Both the position numbers and the translations under genes were made by a program. This document shows, one piece after another, positions 19,375 to 29,377 of a stretch of DNA of 64,000 nucleotides. Origin of the DNA: Oscillospiraceae bacterium (GTDB lineage: Bacteria > Bacillota > Clostridia > Oscillospirales > Acutalibacteraceae); assembly GCA_022508805.1 (NCBI GenBank), contig JAFLUM010000009.1, positions 1 through 64,000 of the forward strand, written 5' to 3'. Numbering within the stretch: the first letter of the stretch is position 1; each line of letters begins with the position of its first letter. The notes under the pieces are model-generated. The model had not been told where the DNA came from and did no database searches. It worked only from the letters and a program-made list of their open reading frames with translations.

Positions 19375-20133
19375 ATGTTGAAATTTATATGCTATCCCAA
19401 ATGCACCACCTGCCAAAAGGCAAAAAAGTGGCTGGATGACAATAAAATCGACTATGAGCTTCGGGATATCAAGCTGGATAATCCTACGCTAAATGAACTG
19501 ACTGATTGGTACAAGAAAAGCGGACTTCCGCTGAAGAAATTCTTTAACACAAGCGGGCTTCTTTATAAATCGTTAGACCTGAAAAACAAACTGCCCGAAA
19601 TGACTGAAGATGAAATGTTTAAGCTCCTATCAACTGACGGTATGCTGGTGAAACGTCCTCTGCTTATCGGCGAAGACTTTGTACTTGTCGGATTTAAAGA
19701 CACCGTATGGGCAGAAACGCTGAAAGAACATAAAAATAAAGCGGTCGTTCCCGTAGTAGCAGCTTTAATATGGGATAACGGTAAATTTATGATCTGCCAA
19801 CGACCGAAGCATAAGACAAGAGGCTTGATGTGGGAGTTTGTGGGCGGTAAAGTCGAACCGGGCGAAACGAAAGCACAGGCTCTTATTCGAGAGTGTCGGG
19901 AAGAGCTTGATGTTACCCTATCAGTCGGTGATGTTTTTATGGATGTGGTTCACGAATATCCTGATATTACTGTCCATTTGACCCTATTTAACGCTACTGT
20001 TGCTGAAGGCATCCCTCAAAAGCTGGAGCATAACGATATTAAGTGGATAACTCCGAAGGAAATCCCCAATTATACCTTCTGCCCCGCAAATGATACGATT
20101 TTAGAGAGAATTATAGAGGTTTATGATAACTAA
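19375..20133 (+). CDS. ArsC/Spx-family thioredoxin-fold domain fused to NUDIX (MutT-like) hydrolase
   Basis: FICYPKCTTCQKAKKWLDDNKIDYELRDI (ArsC) then GGKVEPGETKAQALIRECREELDV (NUDIX box GX5EX7REUXEEXGU) in one ORF. Confidence 0.88.
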   Translation: MLKFICYPKCTTCQKAKKWLDDNKIDYELRDIKLDNPTLNELTDWYKKSGLPLKKFFNTSGLLYKSLDLKNKLPEMTEDEMFKLLSTDGMLVKRPLLIGEDFVLVGFKDTVWAETLKEHKNKAVVPVVAALIWDNGKFMICQRPKHKTRGLMWEFVGGKVEPGETKAQALIRECREELDVTLSVGDVFMDVVHEYPDITVHLTLFNATVAEGIPQKLEHNDIKWITPKEIPNYTFCPANDTILERIIEVYDN

Positions 20134-20159
20134 CCTGTACTGATGTGAGATGATACTGT

Positions 20160-20573
20160 ATGTGGATGATTTTAGCACTGCTGTCCGCAGTTTTTGCGGC
20201 ACTTACTTCTATCTTAGCCAAGGTAGGTATTGAAGGTGTAGACTCAAATCTGGCTACTGCTGTCAGAACGGTAGTGGTTGTGTTGATGGCATGGGGAATG
20301 GTATTCCTGACTAATACGCAAAACACTATAACGGAAATCAGCCGAAAAAGCTGGGTGTTTCTGATTTTGTCCGGTCTTGCCACCGGCATCTCTTGGCTTT
20401 GCTATTATAAAGCATTGCAGCTGGGAGAAGCATCCAAAGTCGTGCCCATCGATAAGCTGAGCGTTGTGATCACATTGGTATTGGCGTTTATATTCCTGCA
20501 TGAAAAATTCACGCCGAAATCTCTCGTCGGTTGTGTCCTTATCGGTATAGGAACACTGCTTATGGTTCTGTAA
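20160..20573 (+). CDS. EamA/DMT-family half-size transporter
   Basis: ILALLSAVFAALTSILAKVGIEGVDSNLATAVRT; PIDKLSVVITLVLAFIFLHEK. Confidence 0.85.
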   Translation: MWMILALLSAVFAALTSILAKVGIEGVDSNLATAVRTVVVVLMAWGMVFLTNTQNTITEISRKSWVFLILSGLATGISWLCYYKALQLGEASKVVPIDKLSVVITLVLAFIFLHEKFTPKSLVGCVLIGIGTLLMVL

Positions 20574-20589
20574 AAAAGGAGATGATAGT

Positions 20590-21339
20590 GTGAAAGAGAA
20601 AAAAATCAATCCGCTGTACACAAAAAAGTGGTTCGGAGTAATACTGCTCACACTCGGTATCTTCGGTGCGCTCGTTATTCTACACAGGCTGGCGCACTAT
20701 GTTTATGAATACGATCCCGAATTCAGCCCGATAGATTACGGCAGATTCAACATCCTTTCGTTCTTTACCGTACAGTCTAATATTTTTGTATGTTTTTACC
20801 TTCTGACGTCTGCTTTGGCGGTTTTGGGAAACGAAAAAGCGAAAAAAATCGCTTTTAACCCGCTGCTCGGCGCAATGGTTACGACCTACATAACCGTTAC
20901 GGGAATAGTTTACTGCTGCGGTATACCGTTAGGCTTTACCCCACCGTTTAAATGGGATAATCCAACTCACGCTATGTCCGGCTTTATACAGGTTTATCAC
21001 CATATGATAATCCCGCCGACAATGCTTTTGCTTTGGTTCTTCCCACCGACAAACGAGAAAGTCGGTTATAAAAAGGCTTGGCTTTTCGGAATATATCCCC
21101 TTGTGTATTCAATATTTTCCATCGTAAGAGGGGCTGTTTCTGATCCGACATTTTACCCCTATCCCTTTTATGAGCCGTCATTTTTCTGGGAAATGCTCTT
21201 TTCGGACAAGGCGATAATAATGCCGCAAGCGTACCTGTTAATGCTCCCCGTTCTCATAGTCGGAATATTGATTTTTATCGCTATCGGGGCAGTACTGATT
21301 CTGATACACAATAAACTTATAAACCGAATGAATAGATAA
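20590..21339 (+). CDS. Pr6Pr-like multi-TM membrane protein
   Basis: Six hydrophobic segments; FTVQSNIF, YPLVYSIFSIVRGA features; start tentative. Confidence 0.65.
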   Translation: MKEKKINPLYTKKWFGVILLTLGIFGALVILHRLAHYVYEYDPEFSPIDYGRFNILSFFTVQSNIFVCFYLLTSALAVLGNEKAKKIAFNPLLGAMVTTYITVTGIVYCCGIPLGFTPPFKWDNPTHAMSGFIQVYHHMIIPPTMLLLWFFPPTNEKVGYKKAWLFGIYPLVYSIFSIVRGAVSDPTFYPYPFYEPSFFWEMLFSDKAIIMPQAYLLMLPVLIVGILIFIAIGAVLILIHNKLINRMNR

Positions 21340-21352
21340 AACGCGAAGGAGC

Positions 21353-22687
21353 ATGGATATGAAATACGCTTTTTTAAACGCAAATCTATTGGATGGCAAC
21401 CTTGATGAGACAGGAAATATGCCGCTCAAGAAAAACACTGCGATTTTTGTTACAGATGATAAGATAACAGATATCTATATCGGCAATCATCCCGATACTG
21501 CCGACTATCAAGTGATAGACCTATGCGGCAAATACGTATTGCCGGGTTTGATCAATTTGCACGCTCATTTTGTCCCTGCTATGCCTGTGCGAAAGTCAAA
21601 ATCGGGAAAAGAAGCAAAAAAACTCGATTTGGCAGCATTGAAGCAAAAGCTGGCAGGGTCAAAATTGGCGGATCAAATTATTGGCATTGTCTTAAAAGGC
21701 GTGGCCCGTGATACAGTATGCTCCGGTGTGACCACTGTTCGAACTGTCGGCGGCTTGTATGACGCCGATGCAAAAATGCGGGATAAAATTAAAGACGGCA
21801 AGGTGACAGGTCCGCGGATGTTAGTTGCCAATACCGCCATCTCGGTTCCGGGCGGCCATATGGCAGGCTTACTGGCGACGGAAGCCACTTGTTCTGCTGA
21901 CGCGGTACGTGATGTGCGGGAAATCGCCAAAACCAATCCGAACCTTATTAAGCTTATGGTGACCGGCGGCGTTCTGGATGCTACCGAGACAGGGGAACCG
22001 GGCGCGCTCAAAATGGCGCCTGAAATCGTGAAATCCGCCTGCGATGAGGCGCACGCACTCGGTTATCGGGTTGCCGCTCATACCGAAAGTGCGACGGGCG
22101 TTAAAACGGCACTTCAAAACGGAGTTGATACCATTGAGCACGGTGCGAAGCCTGACGAAGAAATGTTGAACCTTTTTAAAGAACGTAACGCGGCGGACAT
22201 CTGTACGCTGTCTCCGGCACTTCCCTATGTGTTTATGGATCCCTCCGAGACCGGCTTAGGGGAGATCGGTCGGAATAACGGCACTATTGTATTTAACGGA
22301 ATTGTGGAATGTGCAAAAGCATGCTTGCAAAACGGCATACCGGTCGGTCTTGGCTCTGACACGGGGTGTCCGTTTATTACGCCTTATGATATGTGGCGAG
22401 AGCTTGTCTATTTCGTGAAATTCTGCGGTGTTACACCGGCGTTTGCACTCCATACCGCGACAAAAGTGAATGCGGAGATATTGGGTATCGGCAACGAGGT
22501 AGGTACTATTGAAGTGGGAAAAAGTGCAGACTTTATTGTGGCAGACGGAAATCCGCTGGAGGACTTTGAATACATCCGCAATCTTTCAACAATCTGCGTT
22601 CAGGGAAAACTGATTCGAAAGCCTAAGGTAAAAAAGATCAAGCACATTGATAAAGCGCTCGATGATGTTATGATTAAAATTCGATAA
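21353..22687 (+). CDS. Amidohydrolase-family protein (metal-dependent hydrolase)
   Basis: LPGLINLHAHF, VTTVRTVGG, GYRVAAHTESATGVKTALQNGVDTIEHG, GLGSDTG, SADFIVADGNPLED. Confidence 0.88.
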   Translation: MDMKYAFLNANLLDGNLDETGNMPLKKNTAIFVTDDKITDIYIGNHPDTADYQVIDLCGKYVLPGLINLHAHFVPAMPVRKSKSGKEAKKLDLAALKQKLAGSKLADQIIGIVLKGVARDTVCSGVTTVRTVGGLYDADAKMRDKIKDGKVTGPRMLVANTAISVPGGHMAGLLATEATCSADAVRDVREIAKTNPNLIKLMVTGGVLDATETGEPGALKMAPEIVKSACDEAHALGYRVAAHTESATGVKTALQNGVDTIEHGAKPDEEMLNLFKERNAADICTLSPALPYVFMDPSETGLGEIGRNNGTIVFNGIVECAKACLQNGIPVGLGSDTGCPFITPYDMWRELVYFVKFCGVTPAFALHTATKVNAEILGIGNEVGTIEVGKSADFIVADGNPLEDFEYIRNLSTICVQGKLIRKPKVKKIKHIDKALDDVMIKIR

Positions 22688-22709
22688 TACGGCAAGAGAA
22701 TAGAGCAAA

Positions 22710-22746
22710 AAAACGGTGGAATCTGAACATCAGGTTCCACCGTTAA
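22710..22746 (+). terminator. Hairpin terminator downstream of amidohydrolase
   Basis: aaaacggtggaa...ttccaccgttaaaatt. Confidence 0.7.
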
Positions 22747-23053
22747 AATTTGCAGATCGATTTAGGTTTTTAAAATAAATTACCGTTGTATCATAAATTT
22801 AGACTAACACCTTTACGGCTACGCCGCACATTGCACCTTGGGCAATGACTTTTATATTAAACGGGTAAAGCATCGATAGCTATATCGGTCAACGATTAAA
22901 AAATTGAAATTATTATGTTTGACACTCATATGAAAAAGTGCTGTACCGAATAACGAATCCTAAAAATTTTATTGTTTTTTTATCTGTATATTTATTTCTC
23001 TGCGGAGCAAAATAACAGGGAAACAAAAGCAAATCAAAAGGAGCGTTTAACAT

Positions 23054-23233
23054 ATGAAAGCCACAGGAATTGTCAGAAGAATCGACGATCTTGGGAGAAT
23101 CGTCATTCCTAAAGAAATTCGCAGAACTATGCGTATTCGCGAGGGCGACCCGTTACAGATAACACTGACAAAAGAGGATCTGTTCTGCAAAGCGATGCTG
23201 AAACTGGGCGAGCGGATCGGGATCGGAAAATAG
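23054..23233 (+). pseudogene. spoVT: 5' portion of spoVT (AbrB-type DNA-binding domain), split by the integrative element; 3' codons are the element-derived recombinase tail
   Basis: MKATGIVRRIDDLGRIVIPKEIRRTMRIREGDPL is SpoVT/AbrB; after GDPL it diverges to QITLTKEDLFCKAMLKLGERIGIGK. The missing C-terminus is at 47179-47628. Confidence 0.9.
23144..23169. other. Left attachment junction: 11-bp core plus P' arm
   Basis: GGCGACCCGTTACAGATAACACTGAC. Confidence 0.88.
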
Positions 23234-23242
23234 AAATACATA

Positions 23243-23282
23243 AAGACCTCGGTTGAAGGTGTATTTCGACTGGGGTCTTGAT
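23243..23282 (+). terminator. Candidate hairpin terminator just inside the left end of the element
   Basis: aagacctcggttgaaggtgtatttcgactggggtctt imperfect stem; T-rich downstream. Confidence 0.5.
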
Positions 23283-23381
23283 TATTTTTGTTCCTATGGA
23301 TTGCAATTTGTATTGTAAAAATTTAAGAGTCTTGCTTTTGACGGCAAGGCCCTTTTTCTATACTCGGAAAGGAGAGAGATT

Positions 23382-24119
23382 ATGAAGTGTTTAATGTGCT
23401 ATCAGTGGGTAAAACTGCCCCGTAAAAGCTTGCCCGAAGGCAAGGGTGTAATGGCCGCATGGGCGAAACTTGCTTCACACGCAACATACCGCAAAGGCAA
23501 TGCTACCTACTGCGGGCATATTAACGCTGTAGTTCCCGGTATGTGGTCCGGCGGTATCGTTGGGTTAAAAAGCATTTTGGGTATCAAAGACCGGACAAAA
23601 GTTTTAGAAGTAATGGATCGGCTCTCCAAACTGGGATTGATTTCTTATACTCTGGACGAGAAAACCAAGAAACTCAACTATTTTATATCTGACTGGGTCG
23701 TCAACTGCGACGGTAAGGCGTGTCTGCCAAACTCGGTTTATGCGACCAATGGATATGGATACCTTTGCCTGCCTCGAAATATTACAGAAAAACTGGTGGA
23801 ACAGCATTATGTGTTTGAAGAGGCTGATGCGTGGCTGGATCTGTGGTGCCATACGGTGCACTGCGATTTCAGCAACGCATTTTCTTTTGCTGCACCTGCG
23901 ATCCAGTATGGGAAGGAAGGCTCCATACTCACTTTGGAAACCTTGGGTAAGCGCTGGAGATGGGAGAAGACTAAGGTGTGGCGGTTTATGAGAAAGCATC
24001 GGGATACGTTTGCCCTCCGCCGTCTTCCCGGTTCCTTCGGCTGTGTAATCTTTAATGCTCAGTATCCGGACGATCAGGATTATTCTGTGCCGAACTCTGA
24101 GGATGTTGTGCGCATTTAG
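23382..24119 (+). CDS. Hypothetical protein, winged-helix/replication-initiator-like
   Basis: 245-aa ORF with RBS (aaaggagagag); LGIKDRTKVLEVMDRLSKLGLISYTLDEKTKKLNYFI reads like a winged helix; first gene of the element. Confidence 0.65.
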   Translation: MKCLMCYQWVKLPRKSLPEGKGVMAAWAKLASHATYRKGNATYCGHINAVVPGMWSGGIVGLKSILGIKDRTKVLEVMDRLSKLGLISYTLDEKTKKLNYFISDWVVNCDGKACLPNSVYATNGYGYLCLPRNITEKLVEQHYVFEEADAWLDLWCHTVHCDFSNAFSFAAPAIQYGKEGSILTLETLGKRWRWEKTKVWRFMRKHRDTFALRRLPGSFGCVIFNAQYPDDQDYSVPNSEDVVRI

Positions 24120-24620
24120 AACGAAATGCGTAAAACTGATACGCATACGCATATTGTCAAGAAACCGGTTCGATTCGTCGCAAGAATCAGCCGCTTTTTC
24201 CTAAACTCACTTGAAACTATGCGTGATTTTTATTTTCAAAAAAGTCGCGTTGCACTTTTTGCCCCTATAATACGCACGTATATTTCTCACTGTAAGAATT
24301 GTAAGAACTGTATATATGACTGCAGGAGTAAGTATAGAAATACAGGTCCAATCGAAGTGAATCTGACAGAGATTATGCGGGCGCAGTTTTCATTTGGATA
24401 GGAAAAGTGCGCCTATCTTTATAAAATCGCACCTAATAGTAACGATTTAGTGCGAAATCAAGACGAAAGCGTGCTTATTCGGCTTCCTTCCGCAGTCATT
24501 TTCAGTTCATTTATGAGTGGAATTTCTTTGTTCTTCAAACCGAACCTAATCGACACTATTTCCCGCCAAACAAGCGAAAATCAAACCTAATTATTTGTGA
24601 CAAATAAATGAGTATAATAT

Positions 24621-24649
24621 TTGACAAATGTGCAATAATATGTTATAAT
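24621..24649 (+). promoter_or_regulatory. Consensus sigma-A promoter for the TetR-led cargo operon
   Basis: TTGACA (24621-24626), 17-bp spacer, TATAAT (24644-24649). Confidence 0.82.
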
Positions 24650-24754
24650 AAGTCGAGTTTTGACGAGAGTTGAGAAGTAGCAGGTTTATTTTTTTTAACA
24701 TCGAACCGAGCGAGCGCTTGATTTGATAAGCGTTATGTGTTAGGAGTGACAAAG

Positions 24755-25321
24755 ATGGAAACAGACAGAAGAAAAGAAATCGTCAATGCTTGCCTTGACC
24801 TTTTCGTTGAAAAGGGGTTGTATAAAACCTCAACAAGAGATCTAAGCAAGGCCATGAAATTACAAAGCGGGGGTTTGTACTATTATTTTCAAACCAAGGA
24901 CGAGGCAGTGATAGCATGTGTTGAAGCTGCAATTCGAAGACTTGAAGATGTGTTGATTTTGCCTGTTAAGAAAGAAATCATGAACCCGGCTAACATGATG
25001 TCAAGATTACTTTCAAGGGCAAATGAAATGGCTCCAGTTTATCAGTTTGTTGTTTCAGTATGTTCCGATAAGCAGTATAAAGAGTTAACAAAGCCTATTC
25101 TTGATGCATTAGACGAAAGATACATTCAATACTTAGAAACATATGCAAATTTGTTGAATTGCAAAACACAAATATTAGCACCTTTTTTCTATATGTGTAT
25201 TACAGCAATTACAAATTATATGATCTTTCAAAAAGAGTCGTTCGTCTCTCCGCAATTAAAAGCAGTTCAGCTCAAATTAGAACGAATTATAACCGACAAC
25301 CAAGAAACAAGCAATATATAA
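24755..25321 (+). CDS. TetR/AcrR-family transcriptional regulator
   Basis: RRKEIVNACLDLFVEKGLYKTSTRDLSKAMKLQSGGLYYYFQTKDEAV; RBS taggag before ATG 24755. Confidence 0.92.
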   Translation: METDRRKEIVNACLDLFVEKGLYKTSTRDLSKAMKLQSGGLYYYFQTKDEAVIACVEAAIRRLEDVLILPVKKEIMNPANMMSRLLSRANEMAPVYQFVVSVCSDKQYKELTKPILDALDERYIQYLETYANLLNCKTQILAPFFYMCITAITNYMIFQKESFVSPQLKAVQLKLERIITDNQETSNI

Positions 25322-25380
25322 TCAATTGAACAACTAATTACCAAATACTAAACACCAACTCGGTGAAAGGAGATAATAAA

Positions 25381-26628
25381 ATGGCAATTGCAGAAGTAAT
25401 TAAATTCGAAGGCCCCCAGGATGCACTGGTGTGGAAATTTCCTGTAGAAGATTTTAATGCCACATCACAGCTCATTGTTGACGAAACTCATGAGGCCCTT
25501 TTGGTCGTTAACGGAAATGCGGCAGATTTGTTTACTGCAGGAAGAAGAACTCTTTCTGTGCCTAACATTCCCCTTGCAAGAAAGTTAATTGAGATTCCTA
25601 CTGGTGGAAATTCACCCTTTCCTTGTAAAGTTTTCTTTATCAACAAAGTTCATCAAATGGATATGCTGTGGGGAACTCAAGGCCCCATCGCCTTAGAAGA
25701 TCCTTTGTATGATATTTTCATGCACGTTATGGCTAATGGTAGCATGACTATTTCGGTAGAAAACTCTCGCAAGTTTATGCTGAAAGCAGTAGGTTTTCGA
25801 GATAGATTTGATTCAACTGAACTGATTTCCAAATTTAGAGGGATTATCTCTTCACACGTTAAAGATTACATATCCAAAATCATGATTAACGGAAAACTCA
25901 GTTACTTCATGATGAATGCTCATCTTTTCGAATTAAGTGGTGTTATCAAGGAAAAGCTTGATATTATTTTTGAAGAATACGGCATCAAGATTCAATACTT
26001 CAATCTCGAAACAATTGAGGTGCCGGAGGCTGACTATCAGAAAGTAAGCGAAGCTAAAGAGCGCAGAACAAGTCGCATGATCGAAGGCTACACATGGCAA
26101 GAAGAACGTCAAATGATGATCGCCGAAAAGTTTGCTGGGAACGAAGGTACAATGGGCGGTGTAGGCGGTGCAGTTGGCGGCTTTATGATGGGCGGCGCTA
26201 TGGGCGGTTCAATTGTGGAAATAGCAAGAAATGCCCTTGATCCCGAAAACATCCCATCCGCAAAGCCTCCAAAGGATGCTGCTGGAACTGGCTCACATGT
26301 AGGTAATGGCCCCGATAGCATTGATGTTAACAGTTTCTTCAAGCCAAAAGAAGAAGGAACAGAAACAACGGGGGCGACTCCTTCTGGCAAGTGTTTAAAG
26401 TGCGGCGCAGACCTTCCCGAGAACGCAAAATTCTGTTTGAGTTGTGGTGAGAAGGTGCAAGTTGCGGATCAAAACACGGTCGTATGTCCCGGCTGTGGCA
26501 AAACAGTTCAAAAAGGTAAATTCTGTTTAGAGTGTGGATATAAGTTTGCAAGCAACACGTGTCCAAAATGTGGAGCAACTCTCCCCGAAGGCGCAAAATT
26601 CTGCCTTGAGTGTGGCGAAAAAATCTAA
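25381..26628 (+). CDS. SPFH-domain protein with glycine-rich linker and C-terminal zinc ribbons (virion-core-like/YdjI-like)
   Basis: SPFH-like N-terminus (KFPVEDFNATSQLIVDETHEALLVVNG), Gly-rich GGVGGAVGGFMMGGAMGG, then three CxxC pairs (CLKCG/CLSCG, CPGCG/CLECG, CPKCG/CLECG). Confidence 0.88.
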   Translation: MAIAEVIKFEGPQDALVWKFPVEDFNATSQLIVDETHEALLVVNGNAADLFTAGRRTLSVPNIPLARKLIEIPTGGNSPFPCKVFFINKVHQMDMLWGTQGPIALEDPLYDIFMHVMANGSMTISVENSRKFMLKAVGFRDRFDSTELISKFRGIISSHVKDYISKIMINGKLSYFMMNAHLFELSGVIKEKLDIIFEEYGIKIQYFNLETIEVPEADYQKVSEAKERRTSRMIEGYTWQEERQMMIAEKFAGNEGTMGGVGGAVGGFMMGGAMGGSIVEIARNALDPENIPSAKPPKDAAGTGSHVGNGPDSIDVNSFFKPKEEGTETTGATPSGKCLKCGADLPENAKFCLSCGEKVQVADQNTVVCPGCGKTVQKGKFCLECGYKFASNTCPKCGATLPEGAKFCLECGEKI

Positions 26629-26642
26629 GGAGTGTATCGAAG

Positions 26643-27338
26643 ATGAAGAACAATAAGACTAAAAACACAGTAGCCATTGGCTTGATTTATGTAATTCTTT
26701 TAGGGGTTTTTAACCTTCTTGTGTTTACTATTTTTAAGTCCCATAGTAACGTATTTTGGCTCAGTTACGGATTTATGACTCTTGCTTTTGTAGTTCAAAT
26801 TGTAAGCATGTTTCTCTCCTTTAAGACGGCAGATGTAGAAACAGCCTTCTTTGGAATTCCATTGGCCTCATTTTCAGTTTTCTACTTGTGTGCCGAATTG
26901 GTAATTGGCGCACTGTTTATGATTTTCCAAATGGCAAGCATTACTTTGGCTCTTGTCATTCAGGTGCTGGTGCTTGCAGTGTTCTTAATTATTGCGATTA
27001 TTTCATTGCTTGCTCGTGATACCGTGCAACAAATTGGTGACACTGTAAAAGAGCATGTTTCGAATTTGAAATCTGTATTGGTTGATGTAGAGATGATTAT
27101 GGACTCTTGTACAGATCCGGAACTTAAAGCTTCTCTTAGAAAACTATCTGAAACCGTAAAGTATTCAGACCCTATTTCAAATGAGGCGGTGGCAGATGTT
27201 GAGCAACGTATCATGAGAAAGATTTCGGAACTGAGAATCAATATAGATGACAATCAGATCGAGGATGCCAAACAGTCATGTGCCGACCTTGAAAGACTTT
27301 ATGTTGAAAGAAATAAAAAACTCGCCATATCTAAATAA
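26643..27338 (+). CDS. Four-TM membrane protein with C-terminal coiled coil
   Basis: Four hydrophobic N-terminal segments then a charged helical region; RBS taaggag. Confidence 0.75.
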   Translation: MKNNKTKNTVAIGLIYVILLGVFNLLVFTIFKSHSNVFWLSYGFMTLAFVVQIVSMFLSFKTADVETAFFGIPLASFSVFYLCAELVIGALFMIFQMASITLALVIQVLVLAVFLIIAIISLLARDTVQQIGDTVKEHVSNLKSVLVDVEMIMDSCTDPELKASLRKLSETVKYSDPISNEAVADVEQRIMRKISELRINIDDNQIEDAKQSCADLERLYVERNKKLAISK

Positions 27339-27358
27339 GTGCAAAGGAGACCGTCACA

Positions 27359-29353
27359 ATGGCCGTTAGTTTTGTGGCACGAAAATGTACCCAATGTGCC
27401 GGAAAATTAAAATACATAAAAGAAAAGAAGCTTTGGCAATGTCTCTATTGTGGCGCAGAGATCGAGCGAGAAGAAACCTACGATGGACTTTTCACCATTA
27501 AAAATGTGGTTCGTCAATCCTTGTTGGATACTGCCTATCGCAGACTCGATAGTGCGGAAAAGAACATCATTGAATGCGAGAAAATCGATTCGCGCTATAT
27601 TGGCACGTTGATTGCTAAAATTGCTTTTGAAATGATAAGCGTGATCACCCCTGGTGCGTGTGATCCTAATAATACAAAAAACATCTTCTCACAGCTCAAG
27701 AAGAACTACGAACAGTTGAGAGAGGTTAGTACAACAGTTTCAGATGAAGAAGAAGCCCTATATGATTTTTTCGAAGAGTCGGATATTTTTGCTACTCTGC
27801 TCTTGGTGTACGATTCGCTCAATGATGTTGCAAGAAGGGATTTTGTTGCAAATCTAATTGATGCGGAAGATATCTATTCTAAAGCAGCAAACACTAATTT
27901 GCTTACATATTCGATCAAGAACAGCAAATTCGAAATGGCTGACAAAGTGTTAAATAACACGAATAATTTGGATAACCTTTCCGCATTAGTTGAAGTTCTA
28001 AACAAGTATCCCGATAATGATAATAAAGCAAACAATATTGATAAATTGCTTGGTACGGGAGAGATAAAAGGCGAAAATAAAACTATTATTGAAAACTATC
28101 TTTCCTCTTCGGATGATTCTGTAAAAACAAAATCTTGTGTGTTGGTGTCGGCGCTTACATCAGGAATGAAATTAGGCACAGAATTGATTATTCATACAAT
28201 CCTATCCAAAGCGGACGCAGAGCAAGTACAGGCCGTTCTGCCTTGTATGTGTAAATCGCGCCTAAACGATGAAGACACTTTACGCATATTATCTTTTGCT
28301 TATGAATGTGGCAACTATAATATAGCTACTATAGTGCTTAATTGTCTTAAAGAGAGCGAACAATATGTTTTGTTGCCAGCCAAGTATATTATTTCTATGC
28401 TGTCACAGACTACTTATTCCGCTGAAGAAAAAGTTGCCCTTTTAAAACTTTCTTTTGAGTTTAAGATTGAGAATAAGTCTTTTGAGTCTATCGTGTCAAA
28501 TTACTTGTGTTTTAATTCTGACGATATACAAACACGAAAAGCAATACTTGATTGTTTGTTTGACAGAGCGACAACTTTCCCGACATCGTTAGTTGAGACC
28601 TATGTCTTAAAATGCTCATCAGACGGAGAAAGAAAACCGGATATTATCAAGCAAATGTTTGATAAAGGCTTAAACACAACATTCTTCAACGATTTGCTAT
28701 CAAGATATATGAGCGCAACTACTGACTCACAAGAAGTTAAGATTGCGGTAATTGACACTTTAACAATGATTGGTCTTAAAATAGATCCGTCTGCATTTGC
28801 AGATTATATTTGTGAATCAAATGATGAGGTTCAAAATAAGATTAACTTCATTGGTAAAATGATTAGAAATGGCGCTCAAATTAGAAGTGATACAGCAAAT
28901 CTCTATTTGGAAAAAACCAAGCCCGAAGATTTTAGTTCTGAACTTTTTGCCACCATTTTCACCCCAGTTAGTTCTTTCAGCGCAAAAGCAATAGAGAATT
29001 ATATTTTGCGTTTCAGAGAACGTGAAGCAGTTAAGGCTCAGAATGCCAAAACTATATTAGATTTATCACCAAATGTAGTCACAAATATCACTTGCCAAAT
29101 TTCGCACTTGAATAACAGTATATCTTGTAACTTGCTTCAAGCATATTTGTTACAAACGGAAGATAGTCAGACGGTTGCTTTTGACATTGTAAACAATCTC
29201 ATCAACGGACAAAGAATCAAGATCAACGAAGAAATGAGAGTGTCAGGCACTCCAATGAAACTAAAAAAATATGTCGTTGCTAACAAGAGTAATTTGAGTG
29301 AAGCAACAAATGCGATTTGCGAGAAATACAAAGTATATTCAATGATTTTCTAA
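27359..29353 (+). CDS. N-terminal zinc-ribbon protein with long alpha-helical (HEAT/ARM-like) repeat region
   Basis: CTQCAGKLKYIKEKKLWQCLYCGAEIE zinc ribbon; rest is regular helical repeats. Confidence 0.72.
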   Translation: MAVSFVARKCTQCAGKLKYIKEKKLWQCLYCGAEIEREETYDGLFTIKNVVRQSLLDTAYRRLDSAEKNIIECEKIDSRYIGTLIAKIAFEMISVITPGACDPNNTKNIFSQLKKNYEQLREVSTTVSDEEEALYDFFEESDIFATLLLVYDSLNDVARRDFVANLIDAEDIYSKAANTNLLTYSIKNSKFEMADKVLNNTNNLDNLSALVEVLNKYPDNDNKANNIDKLLGTGEIKGENKTIIENYLSSSDDSVKTKSCVLVSALTSGMKLGTELIIHTILSKADAEQVQAVLPCMCKSRLNDEDTLRILSFAYECGNYNIATIVLNCLKESEQYVLLPAKYIISMLSQTTYSAEEKVALLKLSFEFKIENKSFESIVSNYLCFNSDDIQTRKAILDCLFDRATTFPTSLVETYVLKCSSDGERKPDIIKQMFDKGLNTTFFNDLLSRYMSATTDSQEVKIAVIDTLTMIGLKIDPSAFADYICESNDEVQNKINFIGKMIRNGAQIRSDTANLYLEKTKPEDFSSELFATIFTPVSSFSAKAIENYILRFREREAVKAQNAKTILDLSPNVVTNITCQISHLNNSISCNLLQAYLLQTEDSQTVAFDIVNNLINGQRIKINEEMRVSGTPMKLKKYVVANKSNLSEATNAICEKYKVYSMIF

Positions 29354-29377
29354 TAATGAGAAATGGAGGAAGGGTTT

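Noticed and set aside
24126-24401. 91-aa ORF after the first element gene
   Set aside because: No good RBS and no recognisable domain; possibly remnant sequence. Not called.
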